From JANXQG01 sp963804375 (GTDB lineage Bacteria; Planctomycetota; Planctomycetia; Pirellulales; Thermoguttaceae): DNA of 64,000 nt. Positions 45,745 to 52,934 of the stretch are shown piece by piece (the stretch's first letter is position 1; each line of letters opens with the position of its first letter). The stretch lies in NCBI GenBank assembly GCA_963804375.1, contig CAWDQE010000014.1:1736001-1800000 (forward strand), given 5' to 3'. The position numbers and the translations under genes were made by a program. The notes beneath the pieces are model-generated. The model was not told the origin of the DNA and did not search any database. It saw only the letters and a program-made list of their open reading frames with translations.

Positions 45745-45817
45745 GGTTTGCGCGTAGACAGCCAAGTTCCGAAGAAGAAGCATAACCCTAAGGCCGGCAA
45801 GGTCTTAGGGTTTTTTT
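45737..45817 (+). promoter_or_regulatory. Leucine transcription attenuator before leuA
   Basis: Three segments can pair in two exclusive ways. Arm 2 (45737-45749, GGTCTTAGGGTTT) and arm 4 (45801-45813, the same 13 bases) are identical. Arm 3 (45784-45795, AACCCTAAGGCC) pairs with either one over 12 positions (one G-U pair). Pairing 3-4 makes a terminator; pairing 2-3 makes an antiterminator. Arm 2 contains the leader stop codon. A ribosome stalled on leucine codons at 45700-45720 would leave arm 2 free and allow read-through into leuA; one that reaches the stop would cover arm 2 and allow termination. This is the classical attenuation logic, inferred from sequence. Confidence 0.75.
45784..45817 (+). 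terminator. Attenuator terminator hairpin
   Basis: AACCCTAAGGCC pairs with GGTCTTAGGGTT (12 positions, one G-U), the loop is GGCAA, and seven T residues follow. It stands about 280 bases before the leuA start codon. Confidence 0.8.
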
Positions 45818-45826
45818 GTCGATCCA

Positions 45827-45960
45827 GTCATTACACTGCCATGGTTCAGAAACGGGGACTGGCTCCGAGCCCAGTAGCGATTAGGCCGCAAGAAATGGAC
45901 GCCGGCGAGGTGCCTGTCCCCATTTCTGAACCAAGCCCCAGTCATAACACTGCCATGGTT
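45827..45960. repeat. REP-type element with flanking 20-base direct repeats
   Basis: A 79-base unit (45843-45921) starts with GGTTCAGAAACGGGGAC and ends near GTCCCCATTTCTGAACC, so its ends form an imperfect inverted repeat. A second copy (52752-52830) differs at one base but has lost the right end. Around this copy GTCATTACACTGCCATGGTT (45827) and GTCATAACACTGCCATGGTT (45941) form a 20-base direct repeat with one mismatch. The element lies between the attenuator and leuA. Confidence 0.75.
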
Positions 45961-46096
45961 TTTACGCACGTGATCAGCCGCCGCCGCCTGATCGCCACGA
46001 GGGCGCGATTGGTGTTGCCCGGGCCGACGCCCAGTCGGCCTTCGCTTCGCTGCTGAGCATTTTTTCCAAAACACCATTTTCAGCACGAAACTTTCC

Positions 46097-47632
46097 ATGA
46101 CAGATACCATTCACACCAATTCGCGCCCCATCGTTATTTTTGACACCACGCTCCGTGACGGCGAGCAGTCGCCCGGAGCCAGCATGAACCTGACCGAGAA
46201 GATGGAGGTCGCCCAGGCCCTGTTGGCCCTGGGGGTCGACGTGATCGAGGCCGGCTTCCCCATCGCCTCGCCCGGCGACTTCGAGGCCGTGAGCGAGATC
46301 GCCCGCTCGGTCCGCGGCGTGCAGATCTGCGGCCTGGCCCGCTGCCGCGAGGAGGACATCGACCGCGCCTGGGAGGCCATCCGCCACGCCGAGCAGCCGC
46401 GGATCCACGTTTTCCTCGCCACCAGCGCCATCCATCGCGAGTTCAAGCTCAAGATGGACAAGCACGACATCATCCGCCACGCGGTGGCCGGGGTGCAGCG
46501 GGCGGTGGGCTATTGTTCCAACGTCGAGTTCTCGCCCGAGGACGCCGCACGCACCGAGGCCGATTTCCTCTGCGAGGTGGTCGAAGCGGCCATCGCCGCC
46601 GGGGCCACCACAGTCAACATTCCCGATACGGTGGGCTACGCCGTCCCCAGCCACATGCACCAGGTCATCCAGACCCTGCGGAACCGCGTGCCCAATATCG
46701 ACAAGGCCGTGATCAGCGTGCATTGCCACAACGACCTGGGCATGGCCGTGGCCAACAGCCTGGCCGCCGTCGAAGCCGGCGCCGGGCAGATCGAGTGTAC
46801 GATCAACGGCCTGGGCGAGCGGGCCGGCAACTGCTCGCTGGAAGAGGTCGTGATGGCCCTGCGGACCCGCAACGATTTCTATCATGCCCACACGAAGGTC
46901 AACACCCGGCGGCTGGTGCCCACGAGCCGCCTGGTGGCCAACGTGACCGGCATCCAGGTGCAGCGCAACAAGGCGATCGTGGGCCGCAACGCCTTCGCCC
47001 ACGAGGCGGGCATTCACCAGGACGGCATGCTCAAGGAGCGCACGACGTACGAGATCATGCAGCCCGAGGACGTGGGGTTTGCCACCACCGAGCTCGTGCT
47101 GGGCAAGCACAGCGGCCGCGCCGCCTTGACCAGCCGCATCAAGGCCCTGGGCTATTCGCTCGGCGCCGAGCAGGTCCGGCAGATCTTCGAGATGTTCAAG
47201 GTCCTGGCGGACAAGAAGAAGGAGATCTACGACGCCGACATCGCCGCCCTGGTCGAGCAGGAGATACGGCAGGCGCCGGAGCTCTGGAGTTTCGTTTCCT
47301 ACAATGTCACCAGCGGCACGGGCCAGATCCCCAGCGTGCACCTGCGTCTGTGTCGCGGGCCGAGCGAGGTTTCGACCGATGTCGTGGGCGGCGACGGGCC
47401 GGTCGATGCGGTTTTCCTGGCGATCGAGAACCTGACCGGGGTCTCGGTCGTCTGCAAGGATTTCAACGTACACAGCGTGACGGTCGGCAAGGACGCGCAG
47501 GGCGAGGTGATGGTGCAGATCGAGCACGGCGGGCGGATGTATCGCGGCCGCGGCGTCTCGACCGATAGCGTGGAGGCCAGTGCGCGGGCTTTCTTGAATG
47601 CCGTGAACAAGATTGCCGCGGCGGCAACCTGA
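46097..47632 (+). CDS. leuA: 2-isopropylmalate synthase LeuA
   Basis: 511 residues, full length. It catalyses condensation of acetyl-CoA with 2-oxoisovalerate, the first committed step to leucine. The HMGL-like barrel opens with Phe-Asp-Thr-Thr-Leu-Arg-Asp-Gly-Glu-Gln-Ser-Pro-Gly, has Ile-Pro-Asp-Thr-Val-Gly-Tyr, and the metal ligands lie in Val-His-Cys-His-Asn-Asp-Leu-Gly-Met-Ala. The C-terminal LeuA-dimer domain (about 390-510), which binds leucine for feedback inhibition, is present. It has no close operon partner. Expression is probably controlled by the attenuator at 45737-45817, with a REP element in between. The Shine-Dalgarno before the ATG is weak. Confidence 0.93.
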   Translation: MTDTIHTNSRPIVIFDTTLRDGEQSPGASMNLTEKMEVAQALLALGVDVIEAGFPIASPGDFEAVSEIARSVRGVQICGLARCREEDIDRAWEAIRHAEQPRIHVFLATSAIHREFKLKMDKHDIIRHAVAGVQRAVGYCSNVEFSPEDAARTEADFLCEVVEAAIAAGATTVNIPDTVGYAVPSHMHQVIQTLRNRVPNIDKAVISVHCHNDLGMAVANSLAAVEAGAGQIECTINGLGERAGNCSLEEVVMALRTRNDFYHAHTKVNTRRLVPTSRLVANVTGIQVQRNKAIVGRNAFAHEAGIHQDGMLKERTTYEIMQPEDVGFATTELVLGKHSGRAALTSRIKALGYSLGAEQVRQIFEMFKVLADKKKEIYDADIAALVEQEIRQAPELWSFVSYNVTSGTGQIPSVHLRLCRGPSEVSTDVVGGDGPVDAVFLAIENLTGVSVVCKDFNVHSVTVGKDAQGEVMVQIEHGGRMYRGRGVSTDSVEASARAFLNAVNKIAAAAT

Positions 47633-47894
47633 ATTTCCCTCTCTACGACCCGCTCCGCGAGTGCCCCGGAGAGGGGCAGGGGGTGAGGGCCGTGTACGGA
47701 CCCCGGTCTATGGTGGAAATCCGAAACTGGAAACTCGAAATCCGAAAGAAACTCCAATGAGCGAAATTGCCATGACAGAAACCATTTCCGTTTGGCCGTT
47801 TCTGAGTTTTGCATTTTTTGGATCGGGCACCCGCTGGCCGGGTACCCGGCAAGCGGGTGGCGGATTTCGAGATTCCGATTTCGTGCTTGAATCG
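47633..47894. repeat. Intergenic repeats between leuA and tRNA-Leu
   Basis: No gene is supported. A GC-rich inverted segment (GGGCACCCGC...GCGGGTG) lies near 47824-47866. A short heptamer-like array (AAATCCG, AAACTGG, AAACTCG, AAATCCG) lies at about 47728-47757, the third heptamer type in the window. A CCCTCTC...GAGAGGGG palindrome lies at 47639-47679. Confidence 0.65.
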
Positions 47895-47980
47895 GGCCGA
47901 GTGGCGAAATAGGCAGACGCACAGGACTTAAAATCCTGTTCCCCTTACGGGGAGTGCGGGTTCGAGCCCCGCCTCGGCTA
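47895..47980 (+). tRNA. tRNA-Leu (UAA)
   Basis: 86 bases. The acceptor stem GGCCGAG pairs with CTCGGCT (one G-U pair). The D arm has the class II pattern GGCGAAATAGGCAGACGC. The anticodon stem CAGGA/TCCTG encloses CTTAAAA with anticodon TAA, a variable arm follows, and the T arm is GCGGG-TTCGAGC-CCCGC. CCA is not encoded. This tRNA reads UUA and UUG, the codons enriched in the leuA leader upstream. It precedes the nuclease cassette by 81 bases. Confidence 0.95.
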
Positions 47981-48061
47981 TTGACTTACGACGATTTCTC
48001 GGGGCCTGGAAAATCCGTTACCTATCCGGGGTTGCGGGCAGGGCATCGAAGGGAGAATCCT

Positions 48062-48760
48062 GTGGCACGAGAAGAGGAACAACAAGGACCACTGTCTGGC
48101 GGTAAGCGGCACTTTGTTGTGGTCGCCGATTCGGTAGGATTCTCCGATCAAGGGTCGTCAGCAAAACTAGAGGTCATACGAGGGGCCAGTAACTTGCTCT
48201 CTGCCGATGCGCCCCGCATCACAATCAAGACCCTCATCATCCCCGGCGACAAAACGAAGGAAGGCACGCTGGTCAAGGGCGTCAGCGCACTCTGGTTTGA
48301 GATACTGCGCCGGATCAAGGACGATCCTGACGGCATCTACCAGATTGACTGCTGGAAATGGGAGGAACTTCTCGCAGGGGCCTACAAGCAGGAGGGTTGG
48401 AAGACGGTCGTCCTCACGCCGAGATCAGGCGATCACGGCATTGATATAATCGCCAGGGATTTGGGAACGCTTCGGTTTATCCAACTCGACCAGATGAAGA
48501 AATATAAGGCCGGTCGCTTGGTTGGCACCGACGAAATTGGAGAGATGAAAGGCGTCCTGCTGGATCATCCCGAAGCGAGCAAACTCTTGATTACCACCAC
48601 CAGTGGTTTCACAAAAGGTGCGGTGAAGGCCGCAGAGAAATACTCTCCCCGATTGGAACTTCGGCCACGGGACAAATTGGTAGGGTGGCTTGCATCCATG
48701 GCCGTTGAAGACTTGCGATCCAGCGACACATCCGAGACGAAAGGCCCGACCAATGCCTAA
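48062..48760 (+). CDS. Mrr-type restriction endonuclease
   Basis: 232 residues. The C-terminal half is a PD-(D/E)xK fold of the Mrr type: Trp-Glu-Glu-Leu-Leu-Ala-Gly-Ala-Tyr (about 100-108), Leu-Thr-Pro-Arg-Ser-Gly-Asp-His-Gly-Ile-Asp (catalytic Asp), Leu-Asp-Gln-Met-Lys (Gln-x-Lys) and Leu-Ile-Thr-Thr-Thr. The N-terminal half has no known motif. It probably cuts modified or invading DNA. A longer frame from 47954 would run through the tRNA, so the GTG at 48062 is chosen, with GGGAGA about eight bases upstream. It overlaps the HNH gene by eight bases, so the two are coupled. Confidence 0.7.
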   Translation: MAREEEQQGPLSGGKRHFVVVADSVGFSDQGSSAKLEVIRGASNLLSADAPRITIKTLIIPGDKTKEGTLVKGVSALWFEILRRIKDDPDGIYQIDCWKWEELLAGAYKQEGWKTVVLTPRSGDHGIDIIARDLGTLRFIQLDQMKKYKAGRLVGTDEIGEMKGVLLDHPEASKLLITTTSGFTKGAVKAAEKYSPRLELRPRDKLVGWLASMAVEDLRSSDTSETKGPTNA

Positions 48761-49313
48761 GAAATCCTCCAAACTTGGCACAGAAGCTAGGCGGGTGCCA
48801 TTGTACGTTAGGCAACAGGTATTGCATGAGGCGGGATACAAGTGCGCCAACCCCGCCTGCCGCCATCCGCAGACCCTTGATGTTCATCATCTGATTTACG
48901 TATCGGAAGGAGGGGCCGACATGCAAGAGAACTTACTCCCGTTATGCAAGAATTGCCATGACTTGCACCACAAGGGGGACATCCCTACCGAGTCGTTGCG
49001 GGCGTGGAAGATGCTGCTCATGGCGCTGAATGCGGCGTTTGATCGGCGGGCGATAGATTTACTATTGACCATTGCCATCAAGGGGCGGATAGAATCTATT
49101 TCGGGTGACGGCGTGCCCGTCTATGCCCCGCTCGTAGCGAGTAATCTGGTAACATTGCAAGAACGCCCATACAGGACGAGCCGCGATGTTCAGCATCGTT
49201 ACGAATACGTAGTTTTCATTTCGGACAGGGGCAAACTCTTCGTCGAGGCGTGGAAGCAGGGCGACCAGCGGGCGGCGATTGAGTTGATACCAGCGGGCGG
49301 CAAGCCGGAATAG
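48753..49313 (+). CDS. HNH endonuclease
   Basis: 186 residues. The HNH zinc motif is intact: Cys-Ala-Asn-Pro-Ala-Cys, then Leu-Asp-Val-His-His-Leu, and Leu-Pro-Leu-Cys-Lys-Asn-Cys-His-Asp-Leu-His-His. The C-terminal 100 residues are not a known domain and may bind DNA or a partner. Its ATG overlaps the stop of the Mrr-type gene, and its TAG directly abuts the ATG of the next gene, so all three form a tight operon. It is a good candidate for a restriction or defence enzyme. Confidence 0.75.
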   Translation: MPKKSSKLGTEARRVPLYVRQQVLHEAGYKCANPACRHPQTLDVHHLIYVSEGGADMQENLLPLCKNCHDLHHKGDIPTESLRAWKMLLMALNAAFDRRAIDLLLTIAIKGRIESISGDGVPVYAPLVASNLVTLQERPYRTSRDVQHRYEYVVFISDRGKLFVEAWKQGDQRAAIELIPAGGKPE

Positions 49314-49580
49314 ATGAAAGTCAGTCCCATGCCACTTGAACCAGCCCTGAACTTTCAGAACGAGGCCGACTTCACGAGTCGATTCCTTGTTCCTCTGCTG
49401 CGCCGCCTGGGTTACTCGATCATGGCCGAGTATCACGGCACCAGGGAGTTCGGGAAAGACCTCATATTCGGCGAGATCGACCGCTTCGGCGAGGTGGCCT
49501 GTCGTGCGTTTCTCATGGCTCGCTCGTCGGAGTTGCAATCGGAGGACCCCGTGCATGCCGGGGGAATGGCGACTTTATAG
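49314..49580 (+). pseudogene. Third nuclease-like gene, truncated (PD-(D/E)xK type)
   Basis: 88 residues. The start (Phe-Thr-Ser-Arg-Phe-Leu-Val-Pro-Leu-Leu-Arg-Arg-Leu-Gly-Tyr...Phe-Gly-Lys-Asp-Leu-Ile-Phe-Gly-Glu-Ile-Asp) matches the first half of a PD-(D/E)xK-fold protein with Asp in Gly-Lys-Asp. The usual second catalytic block (Gly-x-Gln-x-Lys) is missing; after Gly-Glu-Val the sequence changes character and ends. A deletion has probably removed the catalytic core, so activity is unlikely. The ATG directly follows the HNH stop. Confidence 0.55.
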
Positions 49581-49597
49581 TTGCTAGGTATCATTAG

Positions 49598-50038
49598 GGC
49601 AACGTCGATCATGGCGGTCGCGGTTACTCCACGGCCCTACTCTACGCAATCTTCAAGGCCAAGGGCCAAGCGAAGAAAGAGGAGGAACCCACCAAGAAGA
49701 AGGAACTGCCCACGGATATCGCGGCCAAGACGAAAACGCTTCAGTTCGGCGGGCAGGAGTTCCAGGTGATTTACAGGGGCAAGAATCTCAAGCAAACCCT
49801 CGTCGGTCATGAAGTCCACGATGCCGAGGAATACGATTCTCAAGTCAAGGCAAAGTTCCCCGAGGGCTGGTACGACCGCCTCGCCAAGGCGTTCGACAAG
49901 TACCTCGCGGCTTACGATCCTGGGCAAGTGGACAAGGGCCTTTTCGATCTCTACAAGCCCCGGCGTGACGAGAACGTCGGCTTCAACCGTGTCGATCTGG
50001 AAAAGTTGGTTGCGTGGCTTGAGGAGGAAGCGGGGTAG
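49598..50038 (+). pseudogene. 5'-truncated open frame of unknown type
   Basis: About 146 residues with no start codon in frame after the TAG at 49595. The core is Lys-rich in the middle (about 20-30), followed by Phe-Gly-Gly-Gln-Glu-Phe-Gln-Val-Ile-Tyr and a helical end. I do not recognise it. It may be the tail of a protein whose beginning was lost when the previous gene was truncated. The coding-like composition suggests real coding sequence. Confidence 0.4.
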
Positions 50039-50042
50039 GAGC

Positions 50043-50245
50043 CTACACCACTTCCTTGAACTTCGTCTTCGGCGCACCGCAGACGGGGCATTTGTCGGGA
50101 GCTTCGCCTACGTGCGTGTCGCCGCAGATATCGCAGACATAAAAGGACGACGCGGCCAAATCCTTCCCAGCGGTCAGACTCTCCAACGCCTTGCAGTACA
50201 ACTCGAAATGCGTCTTCTCGACGGCGTTGGTGCCGAACGATGCAA
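50043..50245 (-). pseudogene. Rubrerythrin C-terminal remnant
   Basis: About 63 residues on the minus strand. They include Ala-Val-Glu-Lys-Thr-His-Phe-Glu-Leu-Tyr (the end of the ferritin-like part) and a rubredoxin-like domain with Cys-Asp-Ile-Cys-Gly and Cys-Pro-Val-Cys-Gly-Ala-Pro. A stop codon and unrelated sequence replace the upstream portion, so the diiron part is mostly gone. The gene was probably an oxidative-stress peroxidase before decay. Confidence 0.6.
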
Positions 50246-50824
50246 GACAAAGTCACGGAAACAGTCGTTTCGGACCAGGTCGAGGATGCCCTGCGTACCC
50301 TGCTCTCCTTAGAATTGGCCGAACTGACCAAAGAAGGTAAGGGTGGCCCAAAGTGCTGGCCTGCCGTTCTTTTGAGAGTTGCCGCCAAGCAGTCCCGAAC
50401 TCCCGATGTGCCCCGCCATCCTGTGGCCCGTCTTATTGCCCATGTCCTCGATTTGCGGCACGCAGTTCCGAAGCACACCGCATGGAGGTCGCTCGCTTTT
50501 GCCGCGAAATAGCCGAGCAGACACACTTTATCGGTTTTGGTCGCCTTCACCGCCTGAGAAAGACGGCCAAGCCTTTCGCCAAACAGGTGATTCAGCCTTT
50601 GGGTGATGATCGGACACCCCCAAATGCGGCTGCGACCGCGGGGCGGCATTTGACGGTCCAACAACTGACTTTCCTTTTTCTTCCATCTTGATTGCCGAAT
50701 TGCCGTCACAAACCCAGCCCTCTACAATCCTATTATAGACAATTGCCGCTTTGGGGATCGAAACACCCGCAGGGCTTTTCCTCCATCGTGGCCTGTTCAC
50801 CCGTGATTCTGAAGGAGAGATTTG
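50246..50824. other. Gap with no supported gene
   Basis: Short open frames occur on both strands (for example 50240-50512), but none has a recognisable domain or a consistent composition. The content may be decayed sequence from the region around the rubrerythrin remnant. Confidence 0.5.
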
Positions 50825-51241
50825 ATGAAGCGGAGTAGGTTCTTCGTATTGGTGCTTGTAACAACTGTACTACTGATCGTTGTGGCCCATTCGATCAAGT
50901 CGATAGTTCGCGCGGATTTGCCTGAATCGACGGCATCGCAGATTTACCAGCCGACGTTTGAGGGATGGGCTTTTGTGAACCTCACGGCATCGTATCGTGA
51001 TACTGGCGGTCCCACGCATTTTGTCAGCATCGGGCGTGAGTGGGCCAAGGGCAAGGTTCGGTTCAAAGTCGTAGGACGCTATGCGAAGAATCCGCTCGGC
51101 CAAGCATGGTTCGACGCCATCGGCTCCAAAATCCGCAAAGGGATCGAGAACGATTGCAAACGCTGGACTGCCGAGGGCTATCCAATTGATCTGAAGGATT
51201 TTGAGATCGACATTGCCCAGGTGAACGAGAAGCCACAGTGA
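50825..51241 (+). CDS. Small exported or membrane-anchored hypothetical protein
   Basis: 138 residues. An N-terminal hydrophobic segment (about 6-24) suggests an anchor or signal. The remainder (Thr-Phe-Glu-Gly-Trp-Ala-Phe-Val-Asn...Val-Gly-Arg-Tyr-Ala-Lys-Asn-Pro-Leu-Gly) is not recognised. An AAGGAGAG element precedes the ATG at 50825 by about seven bases; a TTG at 50822 is less likely. Confidence 0.55.
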   Translation: MKRSRFFVLVLVTTVLLIVVAHSIKSIVRADLPESTASQIYQPTFEGWAFVNLTASYRDTGGPTHFVSIGREWAKGKVRFKVVGRYAKNPLGQAWFDAIGSKIRKGIENDCKRWTAEGYPIDLKDFEIDIAQVNEKPQ

Positions 51242-51415
51242 ACCAGCGTCATGGCTTGGTGGGCAACGCCTGCCCTACAATTTCATTGCAGTGCGGCGGT
51301 CAACGGCATGCGACCTACGACAGCGATAGTCGTAGATCAGCTTGCGGCTTTTCGTGGTCCGTGCTATGCCGGCCTAATTGACTCGCGTGCTATGTCGTCC
51401 AGCACGCCTTGGGCT

Positions 51416-52384
51416 CTACTTACCCTTCTTTGCCAGTTTCCGCAGCAGTTCCCGGGTTTTGATGCCCGAGTCCTTGAGGTCTGCATCTTTCCAGTTTCCT
51501 TCGCTGGCAGCACTTGGTTTCAGCATCGAGCAAGTCTCGGCTTTGTCGGCGATCGACCAGGTTATGAGGCTGACCTTGTGAGTGCCGCACCAGTCGATCC
51601 ACTTCTGCCACTCGCGGAGATTGAGAGGGCCGTCGCCGGAGGCCTGCATGGCCGCGGATTCGGTGATGAAAATGGGGATTCCCTTCTTGATCGCGTAATC
51701 ACATCGGTCACGCAGGAACTTGCCGTGTGTTGCGGCATAGAAGTGGCACGTGTACATGATGTTGCTGAAGCCCCGAATTGGATCGTCGGCTACCAGATGA
51801 ATATCCTGATCCCAATGAGGGCTGCCCACGAGGATGACATTATCCGGATCAATCGCACGGATGGTCTTGATCAGTTCGATGGAGTATTCTTTGACCTTGG
51901 GCCACGAGTCGTTCACCGGCTCATTGAATAGTTCGTAGATGACGTTCGGGGTCCTGCCGTACTTCCGGGCCATTTCCGCGAAGAACCGCTTGGCTTCGGC
52001 CAGTTTGATGCTGTGGCTGTGCCAATCGATGATGACGTAAACATCGTTCTCGATCGCCCCCTGAATCACGGCTTCGAGCTTTTCCTTCGACCAGTCGGGT
52101 TTATCGAGGTAGCCGCCTTTGGGCTCGACTCCCAGGGCCGCCCTTACGGCCGAGCACTTCCAGTCGGTGGCCAGCCATTTCACGCAATCTTTGTTGTAGA
52201 ACCGCGGCCACCAGTTGTGCCATCCGTAACTGACCCCGTTTAGCACAGTCGCCTTCCCATGCACATCGGTCAAGTGGATGCCCTTGACCGACAGCTTGCC
52301 GTGCTCTTTTACCGGCTGTGCCTGCAGAGACAGGCACATAAACATGCCAAGAAACAACGCTGACGCCGCAAATCTGAGGTTCAT
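51416..52384 (-). CDS. GH5 family cellulase-like glycoside hydrolase
   Basis: 322 residues with a signal peptide (about 1-22). GH5 marks: Asn-Gly-Val-Ser-Tyr-Gly-Trp-His-Asn-Trp-Trp (about 48), Ile-Ile-Asp-Trp-His-Ser-His (about 119), the acid/base Glu in Glu-Leu-Phe-Asn-Glu-Pro-Val (about 155-161), a Tyr-Thr-Cys-His-Phe-Tyr region and Phe-Ile-Thr-Glu-Ser-Ala where the Glu is the expected nucleophile. It would hydrolyse beta-1,4-glucan or a related polysaccharide after export. The start Met-Asn-Leu-Arg-Phe gives a good signal peptide, while the extra frame upstream looks like a separate fragment. Confidence 0.85.
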   Translation of the reverse strand: MNLRFAASALFLGMFMCLSLQAQPVKEHGKLSVKGIHLTDVHGKATVLNGVSYGWHNWWPRFYNKDCVKWLATDWKCSAVRAALGVEPKGGYLDKPDWSKEKLEAVIQGAIENDVYVIIDWHSHSIKLAEAKRFFAEMARKYGRTPNVIYELFNEPVNDSWPKVKEYSIELIKTIRAIDPDNVILVGSPHWDQDIHLVADDPIRGFSNIMYTCHFYAATHGKFLRDRCDYAIKKGIPIFITESAAMQASGDGPLNLREWQKWIDWCGTHKVSLITWSIADKAETCSMLKPSAASEGNWKDADLKDSGIKTRELLRKLAKKGK

Positions 52385-52590
52385 GGTGTGGTTCCAATTC
52401 ACGGGGTCCGTACCGCCTATCATGGCCACCGGGATCCCCACAGCGATAGCCTGATACAACTGAGTTTCGTTGCCGGACGGGGCCGTGTCAATCGCCCCCA
52501 AATTCAGCACGCATATATCACAGGGGCCGTAGAGGAGCCTCGCTTGCGAATCAGCGGCAGGCGTGTCTTCGAGCCCATCAATGTACAACG
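52385..52590 (-). pseudogene. Fragment upstream of the GH5 gene
   Basis: In frame before the GH5 start. About 65 residues include Tyr-Gly-Pro-Cys-Asp-Ile-Cys-Val-Leu-Asn-Leu-Gly and Ala-Ile-Ala-Val-Gly-Ile-Pro-Val-Ala-Met-Ile-Gly-Gly, vaguely like the nucleotide/deoxyribosyltransferase fold. No start or full domain is seen. It may be a remnant, but this is weak. Confidence 0.25.
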
Positions 52591-52751
52591 CCTGGCCAGC
52601 AGCGGCTTGACGGGCCGGGGCGCTCCAACGGCGTGTCTTTGCCGTGGGCCGGCTGTCTTACGGAACATGGCGGTCAAGACAACAATCAAGACAACGCAAG
52701 TGTATGAAATTACGGGAGTTAGAGCTGAAAAAGCCCGTCCGTCTTAGGCAT

Positions 52752-52830
52752 GGTTCAGAAACGGGGACTGGCTCCGAGCCCAGTAGCGATTAAGCCGCAA
52801 GAAATGGACGCCGGCGAGGTGCCTGTCCCC
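52752..52830. repeat. Second copy of the 79-base REP-type element
   Basis: Identical to 45843-45921 except for one G-to-A change, but the right-hand inverted half (ATTTCTGAACC) is replaced by unrelated sequence. It sits before the DUF4832 gene. Confidence 0.85.
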
Positions 52831-52934
52831 TCTTGCCAGACCATCTTCCGCGGCGTAGGCTGGTGGGCGTTCGGGCACGATGAAACGAGGTAAGGCCCTA
52901 GCAGGCCCCGTGTTGCCTAACTGGGAATGAGACG

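Noticed and set aside
45974..47527. 517-residue minus frame over leuA
   Set aside because: leuA motifs are on the plus strand; this is a shadow.
47895..47980. tRNA-Leu as a proven integration site
   Set aside because: No duplicated tRNA 3' end was found in the window by eye; only the position suggests it.
47954..48062. Earlier start of the Mrr-type gene inside the tRNA
   Set aside because: It would overlap the tRNA; the GTG at 48062 has a ribosome-binding site.
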